Below are positions 41,497 to 50,617 of a stretch of DNA of 64,000 nt, piece by piece; position 1 is the stretch's first letter; each line of letters opens with the position of its first letter. Below the pieces are notes generated by a model. It saw only the letters and a program-made list of their open reading frames with translations, was not told the origin of the DNA and ran no database searches. The position numbers and the translations under genes are program-made. The stretch is from CAVSNH01 sp963729275 (GTDB lineage: Bacteria; Actinomycetota; Acidimicrobiia; Acidimicrobiales; RAAP-2): assembly GCA_963729275.1 (NCBI GenBank), contig CAVSNH010000013.1, forward strand, positions 372,001-436,000, read 5' to 3'.

Positions 41497-42319
41497 GCTG
41501 CGACGCCGGCGCGTCGAGCTCGTCCAAGGGCTTCCGGGCCCACGCCGAGATCATCGGGGAGGTGGAGAGATCGAGGTGACCGGCCTCGACGGACCGCAGG
41601 TGGCGATCGATGTCCTCCGAGGTGGCCAGGCCGGCGGCAACGAGCTCGTCTCGAATCTGCTCGATGGTGGCCGCCTCGAGCGCAGTGCAGGCCGGTGACG
41701 CCACCGGGAAGTAAGCGTCGGCTGCGACATCGACCAAGCCGGACTCGCGCAGCAGCCGCGGCAGGGTGCGACCGAAGGCCAAATCGGCTCCCCGAGTGGC
41801 GAGGAGCTGGCGGAAACCGGCGCGCAGCCGGTTGGCGAGCTCCTGTTCCGGCCCGTGCACGTCCAGACAGGTGAGTGGCTGGAGCGACGGGTCGGCATCT
41901 TCGACGAGCAGCCATCCGCCGGCCCGCAGGGACCCAGCCAAGGCCGCCACCGCCCGGCTCCGGCCCGGTACGTGGGTCAGCACCAGCCGAGCGTGGATAA
42001 CGTCGAAGGGGCCGTCGGGCGGCCGGTCGGTGCCCACGTCGTGACGCCGGACCTCCACGCCTCGACCGAGGTCGACGAGGTGAGTGACGTCGATGTCGGT
42101 GACGAGCACCGAACCTTCGGGCCGCACCCGTTCGGCCATCCACTCGGCCACTTCGGGCCGCCCGCCTCCCACCTCCCAGCAGTGCCATCCCGGCTCGATG
42201 CCGAGGGCCAGGAGATGGCCAAAGGTCGACGGGTCGAAGAGCTCCGACAGCGCCGCCAGTCGTGCGCCGGCAGCAATCTGTCGGTTGGGTAGGAGGTAGT
42301 CCTCCTCCCCCTCTGTCAC
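41480..42319 (-). CDS. Class I SAM-dependent methyltransferase, unknown substrate
   Basis: The 279-residue product has a variant SAM motif HCWEVGGGRPEVAEWMAERV near residue 46 (EVGGGR in place of the usual DxGxGxG), followed by SVLVTDIDVTHLVDL and DVIHARLVLTHVPGRSRAVA, the usual pattern of this class. The N-terminal segment (MTEGEEDYLLPNRQIAAGAR) resembles small-molecule methyltransferases of actinobacterial secondary metabolism. It starts at GTG 42319, overlapping the ABC permease stop by 4 nt, so it is translated together with the exporter. That may mean it modifies the exported compound or provides self-resistance; this is inference from position only. Confidence 0.82.
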   Translation of the reverse strand: MTEGEEDYLLPNRQIAAGARLAALSELFDPSTFGHLLALGIEPGWHCWEVGGGRPEVAEWMAERVRPEGSVLVTDIDVTHLVDLGRGVEVRRHDVGTDRPPDGPFDVIHARLVLTHVPGRSRAVAALAGSLRAGGWLLVEDADPSLQPLTCLDVHGPEQELANRLRAGFRQLLATRGADLAFGRTLPRLLRESGLVDVAADAYFPVASPACTALEAATIEQIRDELVAAGLATSEDIDRHLRSVEAGHLDLSTSPMISAWARKPLDELDAPASQRGWWH

Positions 42320-43212
42320 GCCAGGACGCGACGGCGGAAGTTATGCAGTCCGAGGCCGAGGAACAGCGCGAGGAAGCCGGCCAACACCGGATAGATGATG
42401 TAGAGGTGCATGTGCGGCGCCTCGGTGAAGGCCGCTCGCATCCCCTCGTTCACGAAGATCAGCGGATTGACGAGGACGACGGTCTGCAGCCAGTGCCATC
42501 CCCCGACCTCGATAGGGGCGAGGCGCGTCCATTGGTAGTAGGTACCGCCCAAGAAGGTGACCGGCAGGATGATGAACCCGAACATGAGGCCGATGTTGCG
42601 CGGCTCGAAGCTCGTGCCGAGCAGTAGGCCGAGGGAGGCCATGGTCACCGCGGCCAGCGGCAACAGGGTCACGATGATCCACCAGTGCAGGGTGATGTGG
42701 GCCTCGACCCCCTTGGCGTGGACCACCGAGGCAATGGGCAGCACGATGGCGGCCGAGATGATGCCTTGCACCGCGCCGGAGAGCACCTTGGCCATGGCCA
42801 CCAACCACACCGGACAGGGGGCCTGCACGCGGTCCTCGATCTCCCGGGTGAAGCCGAACTCCTGGGACATGACGAGCGCCACCGACTGCACGCCCTGGAA
42901 GAGGATCGATATGCCGACCACACCGGGCACGAGCACGGTGGCAAAGGCCGACTCACCCACCGCGCTGCCGGCGCCGCCGCCTCCGCCGACGGCCTGGCCG
43001 ATCTTCGGGAACACGTAGAGGAAGACGAAGCACAAAAGGAACGGCTGCACGATGACGCGGATCACGAACTCGATGAGGTGCTTTCGCAGGACGGTGAGGT
43101 CGCGGAGGATGAGCGCCCAGAGGGCCGATCGCGACGAGTCCGCCGCCGAACGGGTCGGGGCCACCTGGATGCGGCCTGAGAACGGGGCGGGGGCGTCGAC
43201 TGTGGCCGTCAT
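42316..43212 (-). CDS. ABC-2 type transporter permease
   Basis: Membrane half of an exporter related to the daunorubicin (DrrB) and polysaccharide groups. Of 298 residues, the first ~40 are cytoplasmic. About six helices follow, starting with VIVQPFLLCFVFLYVFPKIG and including IISAAIVLPIASVVHA, VTLLPLAAVTMASLGLLLGT and FGFIILPVTFLGGTYYQWTR, ending with YIIYPVLAGFLALFLGLGLH. A Gly-rich loop (AVGGGGGAGSAVGESAF) follows the first helix. The ATG at 43212 overlaps the ATPase stop as ATGA, and longer in-frame sequence upstream is inside the ATPase gene. The substrate is unknown; the next gene is a methyltransferase. Confidence 0.9.
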   Translation of the reverse strand: MTATVDAPAPFSGRIQVAPTRSAADSSRSALWALILRDLTVLRKHLIEFVIRVIVQPFLLCFVFLYVFPKIGQAVGGGGGAGSAVGESAFATVLVPGVVGISILFQGVQSVALVMSQEFGFTREIEDRVQAPCPVWLVAMAKVLSGAVQGIISAAIVLPIASVVHAKGVEAHITLHWWIIVTLLPLAAVTMASLGLLLGTSFEPRNIGLMFGFIILPVTFLGGTYYQWTRLAPIEVGGWHWLQTVVLVNPLIFVNEGMRAAFTEAPHMHLYIIYPVLAGFLALFLGLGLHNFRRRVLA

Positions 43213-44201
43213 TCGCGCAGCTCCTTTCCAGTCAGGTTGATGAACACCGTCTCGAGCGTCGGCTCGGCCACCGACACATCGAGGATGGGTATGCCGGCCG
43301 CCTCGGCCGCGTTCACGACCGACGGCAGGAGCCGCTCGGTTCCCTTCACGTGCAGTTCCACCCCCGCATCGGTGACCCGGGTGCGAGCAACACCGTGCAC
43401 GCCGTTGGCCAGCGTCTGGGCCAGGACCTCGGCGTCGCCGGAGGTTGTCACCGACACGATGGTGTCGGCGTCGACCGCCTGTTTGAGGGCGGCCGGTGTG
43501 TCGAGGGCCAGGATGCGACCGTGGTCCATGATGGCCACGCGGTCGCACAGCTGGTCGGCCTCCTCCATGTAGTGGGTCATGAGCACAATGGTCTGACCGT
43601 CGGCGTGCAGCGTGCGCAGGAGATCCCAAAGAGCCAGCCGGCTCTGCGGGTCGAGCCCGGCGGTGGGCTCGTCCAGGAAGAGCACGGCCGGGCGGTGGAA
43701 GATGGCCCTGGCCACCATCAGCCGCTGGGCCATGCCGCCGGACAACGCGTAGACCGACGCAGAGGCCCACTTATCCAGCTGGAACTGCTCGAGCAACGCA
43801 TCGGCCGTGCGCCGGGATTCGCGCGAAGGGATGCCGAATAGCCGGCCGTGGTAGTAGAGGTTCTCCCACACGGTGAGCTGCCGGTCGAGGGTGTTCTGCT
43901 GACTCACGATGCCGATGACCTGCTTGGCCAACGCCGGATGGCCGACCACGTCGATGCCGGCCACCGAGGCCTGGCCGGCGGTGGGGATCACCCGGGTGGT
44001 GAGCATCCCTGCCGTCGTCGTCTTGCCCGCCCCGTTCGGCCCGAGCAGGCCGAAGATCTCACCCGTCCCCACCAACAGGTCGAGGCCGTCGACGGCGCGC
44101 AGGTCTGAGCCCGAGTACACCTTGGTCAGCCCCTCGGTGCGAATGATGGCGTCCCGGCCGAGGGCGTTGGCGGGTGGCGGCGCAGCGGCGGCCTGCGTCA
44201 T
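43209..44201 (-). CDS. ABC-2 exporter ATP-binding protein (DrrA-like)
   Basis: Powers the adjacent permease. The nucleotide-binding domain has Walker A LLGPNGAGKTTTAGMLTTR, Q-loop VSQQNTLDRQLTVWENLYYH, signature YALSGGMAQRLMVARAIFH, Walker B VLFLDEPTAGLDPQSRLALW and the switch His in IVLMTHYMEEADQLCDRVAI. After about residue 240 comes the C-terminal regulatory domain typical of daunorubicin-resistance ATPases (VEPTLETVF-like AEPTLETVFINLTGKELRE). The 330-residue length is normal. The gene starts 13 nt after the SDR gene and overlaps the permease by 4 nt. Confidence 0.93.
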   Translation of the reverse strand: MTQAAAAPPPANALGRDAIIRTEGLTKVYSGSDLRAVDGLDLLVGTGEIFGLLGPNGAGKTTTAGMLTTRVIPTAGQASVAGIDVVGHPALAKQVIGIVSQQNTLDRQLTVWENLYYHGRLFGIPSRESRRTADALLEQFQLDKWASASVYALSGGMAQRLMVARAIFHRPAVLFLDEPTAGLDPQSRLALWDLLRTLHADGQTIVLMTHYMEEADQLCDRVAIMDHGRILALDTPAALKQAVDADTIVSVTTSGDAEVLAQTLANGVHGVARTRVTDAGVELHVKGTERLLPSVVNAAEAAGIPILDVSVAEPTLETVFINLTGKELRE

Positions 44202-44214
44202 CGACGACCGGCCA

Positions 44215-44982
44215 CTACTTGGGGGGCATGCGGATGCCGCCGTCCAGGCGGATGACCTCGCCGTTCATGTAGTCGTTGGCGGCCAGGTGGGCCACCAGTT
44301 CGCCGTACTCGGCGGGGTTGCCGAGCCTCTTCGGGAAATTGACCGACTCGGCCAATGCTGCCCGTTGCTCGTCCGGCAGCATGGCGAGGAGCGGCGTGTC
44401 GAACAGCCCCGGGGCGATGGCCACCACCCGGATGCCGACCACGGCGAGGTCGCGGGCGGCCGGGAGGGTCATGCCCACGATGGCCCCCTTGGACGCCGAG
44501 TAGGCCAGCTGTCCGATCTGGCCGTCGAAGGCGGCGACCGAAGCGGTGTTGACGATCAGGCCGCGCTCGCCGTCGACCAGGGGCTCGGTCAACGACATGA
44601 CCGACGCCGCCTTGGTCATCACATTGAAGGTACCGATGACGTTCAGGTTCTGGATGAACTGGAACGGACCGAGGTCGTGAGGCGATCCGTCGCGATTGAT
44701 GACCCGCCCCACCCAGCCGGTCCCCGCGCAGTTGACGGCCAGGCGGAGGGGCCCGCTGTCTGCCGCCTGGTCGACCGCTCGTTGACAGTCGCCCGGGTCG
44801 GTCACGTCACCGCCCACGAAGGTGGCCACGGAGCCGATCTCGGAGACCACCTGCTTTCCTCGTTCCTCGTTCTTGTCGAAGACCGTGACCTTGGCGCCGC
44901 CGGCGGCGAGGCGCCGAGCGGTCGCCTCTCCCAGTCCCGACGCGCCACCGGTGATGATGGCCGCACTTCCTTTGATGTCCAT
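44215..44982 (-). CDS. Short-chain dehydrogenase, 3-hydroxyacyl-CoA dehydrogenase type II-like
   Basis: Likely NAD-dependent oxidation of a 3-hydroxyacyl-CoA, as in the human HSD17B10 subgroup it resembles. The 255 residues contain AAIITGGASGLGEATARRLA, the Asp that prefers NAD in VTVFDKNEERG, RLAVNCAGTGWVGRVINRDG, the catalytic GLIVNTASVAAFDGQIGQLA and YSASKGAIVGMTLPAARDLA (Tyr and Lys intact), IRVVAIAPGLFDTPLLAMLP, and ANDYMNGEVIRLDGGIRMPP at the end. The ATG at 44982 follows TAACCT by 7 nt, so the message for this gene and the downstream exporter is probably leaderless. The enoyl-CoA hydratase and acyl-CoA dehydrogenase elsewhere in the window would supply the other beta-oxidation steps. 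Confidence 0.87.
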   Translation of the reverse strand: MDIKGSAAIITGGASGLGEATARRLAAGGAKVTVFDKNEERGKQVVSEIGSVATFVGGDVTDPGDCQRAVDQAADSGPLRLAVNCAGTGWVGRVINRDGSPHDLGPFQFIQNLNVIGTFNVMTKAASVMSLTEPLVDGERGLIVNTASVAAFDGQIGQLAYSASKGAIVGMTLPAARDLAVVGIRVVAIAPGLFDTPLLAMLPDEQRAALAESVNFPKRLGNPAEYGELVAHLAANDYMNGEVIRLDGGIRMPPK

Positions 44983-44989
44983 GGGTCGC

Positions 44990-44995
44990 AGGTTA
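44990..44995 (-). promoter_or_regulatory. -10 element TAACCT for the SDR/exporter operon, leaderless
   Basis: TAACCT on the minus strand is followed by 7 nt and the ATG at 44982. The same hexamer precedes the methylmalonyl-CoA mutase gene. Confidence 0.48.
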
Positions 44996-45062
44996 CGGGA
45001 GCCGACGGAGGCAGCCAACCGCGCCCGGTGGGCTCGACGGCAAAGTCGCTTGTTGGCTGACG

Positions 45063-45524
45063 TCAGCGTGGCTGATGGGCCGCCGCCGTCGTGGCCAGCA
45101 GGTCGACGAGGTCGTTCATCGGATCCCCGGAATGGCCCTTGACCCAGCCGAAGCTGACCGGACGGCCGGGGTCCAAGGCCAGGGCGAGCAGCGACTCCCA
45201 CAGGTCGCGATTGGCCACCGGCTTTCCTTGGGCGTTGCGCCATCGCCGGCGCTGCCAGCCCTCCCACCACCGCTGGCGGAAGCAGTTGACGACGTAGGTC
45301 GAGTCGCTCATCACGTGCGCCGGGCCGGGCAAGGCCTCGAGGGCGCGCACCACGGCGGTGAGCTCCATGCGTTGGTTGGTGGTCCGAGGCTCACCGCCAC
45401 TGTCCTGCCGTCCGTCGGGCACGGCCCACGCCCATCCGCCGGGGCCGGGGTTGCCCAAGCACGAGCCGTCCGTGTACACGACGGTGCTTTGGCCCGGCGG
45501 TCGGGGAGCAGCGTCAACGTCCAC
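45063..45524 (-). CDS. rnhA: Ribonuclease HI
   Basis: Degrades RNA in RNA-DNA hybrids, removing R-loops and primers. The 153-residue protein has all catalytic acids: Asp in VVYTDGSCLGNPGPGGW, Glu in TTNQRMELTAVVRALE, Asp in HVMSDSTYVVNCFRQRW, and the His-Asp end FGWVKGHSGDPMNDLVDLLA. The basic protrusion (RQRWWEGWQRRRWRNAQGKP) that binds the hybrid is present. GTG at 45524 gives the normal length; the in-frame sequence further upstream overlaps the divergent aceE start and is not conserved. It is a single gene, with 80 bp of spacer before the SDR gene. Confidence 0.93.
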   Translation of the reverse strand: MDVDAAPRPPGQSTVVYTDGSCLGNPGPGGWAWAVPDGRQDSGGEPRTTNQRMELTAVVRALEALPGPAHVMSDSTYVVNCFRQRWWEGWQRRRWRNAQGKPVANRDLWESLLALALDPGRPVSFGWVKGHSGDPMNDLVDLLATTAAAHQPR

Positions 45525-45656
45525 CGGGACAGCATGCCCGTCCCGGTGGTGGTGGCCGCGCTTCTCGAGCCTGGGGAGGGCCAGGGGCCGGTGGTTCGGG
45601 CCGGCAGGCCCATCCGGTCGACGATTGACCCGGGAGGGGTACAGACCAGTGGCAGC

Positions 45657-48410
45657 ATGGGTGTTGTGCTCTTCGACGGTGTCAGCCACCAGTTGCCCGA
45701 CGTCGACCCGACCGAGACGCGGGAATGGTTGGACGGGTTCGACGACATCGTGGCCGTCCACGGCGAGACCCGAGCCCGCTACTTGCTGCTCCGGCTACTG
45801 GAACGGGCAGGTCACACGAACGTCGGGTTCCCGGCCACCGTGTCCACGCCCTATGTGAACACCATCCCCACCGACGAAGAGCCCGACTTCCCCGGCGACG
45901 AGCACCTCGAGCGCCGCATACGCGCCTACATCCGTTGGAACGCCGCCGTCATGGTCGTCCGGGCCAACATCAAGTCCGAGTCGATCGGCGGCCACCTCTC
46001 CACCTACGCCAGCTCGGCCTCCCTCTACGAGGTCGGGTTCAACCACTTCTTCCGCGGCAAGGACGGTGGTCGTCCGGGCGACCAGGTCTACTTCCAAGGC
46101 CACGCCTCGCCGGGTATCTACGCCCGGGGTTTCGTCGAGGGTCGGCTGACCGAACGGGACCTCGACAACTTCCGTTTCGAGGTAGGCGGCGGCGGGCTCT
46201 CCTCCTACCCCCACCCCCGGCTCATGCCCGAGTTCTGGGAGTACCCCACCGTGTCGATGGGTCTCGGGCCGATCAACGCCATCGGCCAGGCCCACATCAG
46301 CCGCTATCTCGAAGCCCGGGGCTTGGTGGACACCTCGGAGTCCCGGGTGTGGTGCTTCGTGGGAGACGGCGAATTCGACGAGCCGGAGACGATCGGCAGC
46401 CTGGGCATCGCCGGCCGAGAGCACCTCGACAACCTGACCTTCGTGGTCAACTGCAACCTCCAGCGCCTCGACGGCCCGGTCCGTGGGAACGGCAAGATCA
46501 TCCAGGAGCTCGAGGCGCTGTTCCGGGGGGCAGGTTGGAACGTCATCAAGGTCATCTGGGGCTGGGCGTGGGACGACCTGCTGGCCAAGGACGTAGACGG
46601 CGTGCTCCTCAACAAGATGAACACGACGGTCGACGGCGAGTTCCAGAAGTACGCCACCGAGTCCGGTGCCTACATCCGTGAGCACTTCTTCGGGCCCGAC
46701 CCGCGCCTGACCGCCCTCGTCGCCCACCTGTCCGACGAGGAGCTCCAGTCCCTCCCCCGCGGCGGCCACGACTACCGCAAGCTGTACGCCGCCTATGCGG
46801 CCGCCACCGAGCACGTCGGGGCGCCGACGGCCATCTTGGCCAAGACGGTCAAAGGATGGACGCTCGGGCCCGACATCGAGGCCCGCAACTCCACGCACCA
46901 GATCAAGAAGATGACCAAGCCGCAGCTGCTCGCCCTGCGCGACCGGCTGTTCCTGCACGAAGAGATCGCCGAGCGCGACCTCGACGCCGATCTGCCTCCC
47001 TACTTCCGGCCGGCACCCGACGCCCCCGCCGCCCGCTACCTGGCCGAGCGGCGTCGGGCCCTCGGCGGGGTGCTCCCCCGTCGTGTGGTCCGGGCCCAAC
47101 CGCTCGAGCCTCCCCGCCAACAGGCCTTTGCCGACCTCCTGGCCGGCTCGGGCAAGCAGTCGGTGTCGACCACCATGGCCTTCGCCCGCCTGTTGCGCTC
47201 GCTCGTCCGCGACCCGTCGGTCGGACGTCGCATCGTCCCCATCGTCTGCGACGAGCTCCGCACCTTCGGGCTCGAGTCGCTCATCAGCGAGGTCCACATC
47301 TACGCCCCCGAGGGTCAGCGCTACACCCCGGTGGACGCCGGCCTGGCTCTCCACTACGCCGAGAGCGCCGACGGCCAGGTGTTGGAGGAGGGCATCACCG
47401 AGGCCGGCGCCACTGCCTCGTTCACGGCCGCCGCCACCGCCTACGCCACCTGGGGCGAGCACCTCATCCCCTGCTACCTCTTCTATTCGATGTTCGGGTT
47501 CCAGCGGGTGGGCGACCTGCTCTGGGCCCTTGGCGACAGCCGGGGTCGCGGCATCCTCTGCGGCTGCACCGCCGGTCGCACGACCCTCAACGGCGAGGGC
47601 CTCCAGCATCAGGACGGGCATTCCCTGCTGCTGGCCTCGACGGTCCCGAGCGTGGCCGCCTACGACCCGGCCTTCGCCTACGAGGTGGGGGTCATCGTCG
47701 AGGACGCCATTTCCCGCATGACGGGGGAAGCGCCCGAGGACCGCTACTGGTACATCACCCTCTACAACGAGAACTACCCCATGCCCACCTTCGACGCCGA
47801 CTCGCCACGGTCGGCCGAGGTGCGCGAGGGCATCATCCGGGGCCTCTACCGTTTCGAGCAAAAGAGCACCGACGACGACCGGTCCACCGGCGGCACCCAG
47901 GTCGAGGAGGGTAGGCCCCGGGCCACGATCCTCTTCTCGGGTACGGCGTGGCAGGCGGCGGCCACCGCCAGGCGCCTCCTGGCCGACGACTGGGGCGTCG
48001 ACGCCGACCTCTGGTCCGCCACCTCCTACAAGTCGCTGCGTGAGGAAGCCATGTCGACCGAGCGGTGGAACCGGCTCCACCCCGGCCAACCCGAGCGGGT
48101 GCCCTACGTGGCCGAGCGGCTGGCCGAGTCGGACGGCCCCATCGTGGCCGTCACCGACTTCATGCGGTCCGTGCCCGACCAGGTGGCGCGGTGGATGCCG
48201 CGCCGCTTCCTCTCTCTCGGGACCGACGGGTTCGGTCGTTCCGACACACGGGACGTGCTGCGCCGCTTCTTCGAGGTCGATGCCGGGCACATCGTCATCG
48301 CCGTCCTGTCCGGTCTGGCTACCGACGGGGCAGTGCCCGAGTCGTCGGTGGTCGAGGCCATCTGCGCCTACGGGGTCGAGGTCGACTCGCCCGATCCCTG
48401 GTCGACCTGA
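45657..48410 (+). CDS. aceE: Pyruvate dehydrogenase E1 component, homodimeric AceE type
   Basis: Thiamine diphosphate enzyme that decarboxylates pyruvate and loads the acetyl group onto lipoyl-E2. The 917 residues have the AceE order: the PP domain opens with FPATVSTPYVNTIPTDEEPD, followed by GGHLSTYASSASLYEVGFNH, the cofactor motif CFVGDGEFDEPETIGSLGIA and LTFVVNCNLQRLDGPV. The second half has STTMAFARLLRSLVRDPSVG, EEGITEAGATASFTAAATAY, and NGEGLQHQDGHSLLLASTVP with the loop histidines. It matches the single-chain E1 of Actinobacteria and gamma-proteobacteria in length. E2, E3 and lipoyl synthase lie 4-9 kb away on the other strand. The ATG at 45657 has GGGAGGGG about 16 nt upstream; TACAGA near 45640 may be part of a promoter. 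Confidence 0.95.
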   Translation: MGVVLFDGVSHQLPDVDPTETREWLDGFDDIVAVHGETRARYLLLRLLERAGHTNVGFPATVSTPYVNTIPTDEEPDFPGDEHLERRIRAYIRWNAAVMVVRANIKSESIGGHLSTYASSASLYEVGFNHFFRGKDGGRPGDQVYFQGHASPGIYARGFVEGRLTERDLDNFRFEVGGGGLSSYPHPRLMPEFWEYPTVSMGLGPINAIGQAHISRYLEARGLVDTSESRVWCFVGDGEFDEPETIGSLGIAGREHLDNLTFVVNCNLQRLDGPVRGNGKIIQELEALFRGAGWNVIKVIWGWAWDDLLAKDVDGVLLNKMNTTVDGEFQKYATESGAYIREHFFGPDPRLTALVAHLSDEELQSLPRGGHDYRKLYAAYAAATEHVGAPTAILAKTVKGWTLGPDIEARNSTHQIKKMTKPQLLALRDRLFLHEEIAERDLDADLPPYFRPAPDAPAARYLAERRRALGGVLPRRVVRAQPLEPPRQQAFADLLAGSGKQSVSTTMAFARLLRSLVRDPSVGRRIVPIVCDELRTFGLESLISEVHIYAPEGQRYTPVDAGLALHYAESADGQVLEEGITEAGATASFTAAATAYATWGEHLIPCYLFYSMFGFQRVGDLLWALGDSRGRGILCGCTAGRTTLNGEGLQHQDGHSLLLASTVPSVAAYDPAFAYEVGVIVEDAISRMTGEAPEDRYWYITLYNENYPMPTFDADSPRSAEVREGIIRGLYRFEQKSTDDDRSTGGTQVEEGRPRATILFSGTAWQAAATARRLLADDWGVDADLWSATSYKSLREEAMSTERWNRLHPGQPERVPYVAERLAESDGPIVAVTDFMRSVPDQVARWMPRRFLSLGTDGFGRSDTRDVLRRFFEVDAGHIVIAVLSGLATDGAVPESSVVEAICAYGVEVDSPDPWST

Positions 48411-48456
48411 CGCCACGGTTCGGGCGGACCGGCACCAGGCACTCACGAGCACGTCG

Positions 48457-49155
48457 ATGATCGAGACGCGGGCGGCGGCCATTCGCCGGTTGGCGGTCAG
48501 TATCTTGACCGTCAACTCCGGACACCCCACACGAGTGGCGGTCGACGGCATCACCGCGGCCGGCAAGTCCACCCTCGTGGCCGAGGTGGGGGTCGTTGTC
48601 GATCAGATAGGTCGACCGGTCATCGCCCTGAGCATGGACGACTTCCACCGGCCGCGCGCCGACCGTTACCGCCGAGGGCGGCGCTCGGCCGTCGGCTACT
48701 ACGAGGACGCATACGATTTTGCCGCTTTCGTCGACCACGTGCTCGTCCCACTCGGCCCCGGCGGCAACCGGCGTTATCGCCGGCGCGTCCACGACCTGGA
48801 CACGGACGAGGTGGTTGATGACGAGCCGATGGAGGCGAAGGGCGACGCCGTGGTGCTCGTCGACGGCAGCTTCCTGCAGCGGCCGGAGCTCGACCCGCAC
48901 TGGGACTACCGGATCTTCATGAACACCAGCTTCGAGGTGGCTCGCAGACGGGCCATCCAACGGGACGCCGACCTTCTCGGCGGGGAAGAAGCGGCCGCCG
49001 AGCTCTACGAGCTGCGCTATCACCCGGCCTGTCGTCTCTACCTCGGATCGGTCGGGCCCGAGGCTCGTGCCGACGTCGTCATCGACAACGACGACCCCGA
49101 ACGGCCAACCCTGCGCGGTGCCGGCGCCGTCGGCGCGGCCGACAGGTTCGGCTGA
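48457..49155 (+). CDS. Uridine kinase-like P-loop protein
   Basis: Phosphoribulokinase/uridine kinase fold. The 232-residue product has Walker A VAVDGITAAGKSTLVAEVGV near residue 30, PVIALSMDDFHRPRADRYRR with the substrate-binding DDFH, GYYEDAYDFAAFVDHVLVPL, an acidic strand AVVLVDGSFLQRPELDPHWD that ends like Walker B, and IFMNTSFEVARRRAIQRDA in place of the lid. This architecture fits a group annotated as uridine kinase in Actinobacteria, though the true substrate is unverified. The ATG at 48457 lies 46 nt downstream of aceE on the same strand with no evident ribosome-binding site. Confidence 0.8.
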   Translation: MIETRAAAIRRLAVSILTVNSGHPTRVAVDGITAAGKSTLVAEVGVVVDQIGRPVIALSMDDFHRPRADRYRRGRRSAVGYYEDAYDFAAFVDHVLVPLGPGGNRRYRRRVHDLDTDEVVDDEPMEAKGDAVVLVDGSFLQRPELDPHWDYRIFMNTSFEVARRRAIQRDADLLGGEEAAAELYELRYHPACRLYLGSVGPEARADVVIDNDDPERPTLRGAGAVGAADRFG

Positions 49156-49304
49156 CGAGAACCTCGTCCACCAACGTCTGCGGTGGGTTGGGTGGGCACT
49201 CAAGCCCGCGTTGGCTGCAGGAGGCGTCAGTACGGTTGCGCCATGGCGGCAGTTGGCCGGACCTCGCATGAGATCGACTCGGCAAACGTTGGCTGACGCG
49301 GCAC

Positions 49305-49310
49305 TAGCGT
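49305..49310 (+). promoter_or_regulatory. -10 element TAGCGT for the HhH-GPD gene, leaderless
   Basis: TAGCGT is followed by 6 nt and then GTG at 49317. The identical hexamer and spacing precede the LCP gene on the other strand. Confidence 0.5.
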
Positions 49311-49316
49311 GGGATC

Positions 49317-49910
49317 GTGGCGAAGCTCCACCTGGCCCAAGATCCCAAGGCCGACAAGCTCCTGGCCGAGGACCCGCTGGCGCTGCTCATCGGCATGGTG
49401 CTCGACCAGCAGGTGCCGCTCGAGCGGGCCTTCAGCGCGCCGGCCGACCTGCGGGACCGACTGGGCGGGACGCTCGACGCCTCGTCCCTCGCCGAAATGG
49501 ATCCCGATGACCTCGTCGAGCTGTTCCGTCAGCGCCCGGCCCTCCACCGCTTCCCCGGCTCCATGGCCGGGCGGGTCCAGCAACTCAGTCGGGTCATCAC
49601 CGAGGAATACGGAGGCGACGCCGGGGCCATCTGGGCCGGCGTGACCGACGGGGGTGAGCTGCTCGCCCGGGTGCGGGCGCTTCCCGGCTTCGGTGACCAG
49701 AAGGCGCGCATCTTCGTTGCCCTACTGGGCAAGCAGTTCGGCGTCCGCCCTCCGGGATGGGAGGAGGCTTCGGCTCCGTTCGGGGAGAAGGGCAGCTTCC
49801 GCTCGGTGGCCGACATCGACTCCCCCGAAGCCCTGGTCACCGTGCGCCAGCACAAGAAGGAGGCCAAGGCGGCGGCAAAGGCCCGGGCTGCCGGCGCCGA
49901 CCGGGGTTGA
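49317..49910 (+). CDS. HhH-GPD base-excision DNA repair protein
   Basis: Related to the endonuclease III / AlkA glycosylase superfamily. The 197 residues include PLALLIGMVLDQQVPLERAF (first helices), the helix-hairpin-helix and following Gly/Pro-rich turn in ELLARVRALPGFGDQKARIF, then VALLGKQFGVRPPGWEEASA. This matches a short actinobacterial family annotated as HhH-GPD-type repair protein that lacks the iron-sulfur loop. I see no obvious catalytic Lys/Asp pair of the classic type after the HhH, so glycosylase activity is uncertain. It starts at GTG 49317 without a leader and overlaps thiE by 4 nt (TTGA). Confidence 0.82.
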   Translation: MAKLHLAQDPKADKLLAEDPLALLIGMVLDQQVPLERAFSAPADLRDRLGGTLDASSLAEMDPDDLVELFRQRPALHRFPGSMAGRVQQLSRVITEEYGGDAGAIWAGVTDGGELLARVRALPGFGDQKARIFVALLGKQFGVRPPGWEEASAPFGEKGSFRSVADIDSPEALVTVRQHKKEAKAAAKARAAGADRG

Positions 49911-50617
49911 CGGGCCCGGGCCCGACCGGCCCGCCCGCCCGCTTCCATCTCGAGAGCCGGCGCCTGTACCTGTGCACGCCTGATCGGCCTGACCTCGCCG
50001 ACTTCGTGGCCTCCTGCATCGACGGGGGTGTCGACGTCGTGCAGTTACGGGAAAAGGCCCTCTCCGACGAGGACCTCCTCGAGCGAGCCGCGGACCTGCG
50101 ACCGGTGTGCCACCGGATGGGCGTGCCCTTCATCCTCAACGACCGCCCCGACCTCGCCGTCGTCTCCGGTGCCGACGGCGTCCACGTCGGACAAGACGAC
50201 CCCTCGCCGGCCACGGCCCGTCGGGTGACCGGCCCGGAGGCCTTGATCGGGCTGTCGACCCACTCGTCATCCGAGCTGCAACGGGCAACGGACGACGAAA
50301 GGTTGGCCGCGGCGATCAACTACGTCTCGGCCGGTCCCGTGGTCCCGACCCCGACCAAGCCGGGACGTCCGGGCACGGGCCTCGGGTACGTGACCGACGC
50401 CGTCCGTGCCTCTCCGTGGCCGGTGTGGATCACCGGCGGGGTGACACCGGCGTCGGTGCCCGGGCTGGCCGGGGCCGGCGCCCGCCACTTCGTCGTGGTC
50501 CGTTGGCTGACCGAGGCATCCGACCCGCGCCTCGCCGCCGATCGACTGCGCCGGTCGATCGACGAGGCCATCGAGGAAGCCGACGAGCGGGGGGCTCCTT
50601 CCGGCAACAGGGTGTGA
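49907..50617 (+). CDS. thiE: Thiamine phosphate synthase
   Basis: Condenses the hydroxymethylpyrimidine and thiazole phosphates into thiamine phosphate. The 236-residue TIM barrel shows LYLCTPDRPDLADFVASCID, GGVDVVQLREKALSDEDLLE, VPFILNDRPDLAVVSGADG and VHVGQDDPSPATARRVTGPE, the phosphate-binding LIGLSTHSSSELQRATDDE, NYVSAGPVVPTPTKPGRPGT (usual GPVFPT), and WITGGVTPASVPGLAGAGAR. TTG at 49907 overlaps the preceding stop as TTGA; no ATG or GTG gives the complete barrel. No other thi genes are near. Its product feeds the thiamine diphosphate needed by AceE a few kb upstream. Confidence 0.92.
   Translation: MTGPGPTGPPARFHLESRRLYLCTPDRPDLADFVASCIDGGVDVVQLREKALSDEDLLERAADLRPVCHRMGVPFILNDRPDLAVVSGADGVHVGQDDPSPATARRVTGPEALIGLSTHSSSELQRATDDERLAAAINYVSAGPVVPTPTKPGRPGTGLGYVTDAVRASPWPVWITGGVTPASVPGLAGAGARHFVVVRWLTEASDPRLAADRLRRSIDEAIEEADERGAPSGNRV

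Noticed and set aside
45795..48572. 925-codon open frame opposite aceE
   Set aside because: Same cause: antisense of a conserved G+C-rich gene, with no recognisable domain and no start signals.
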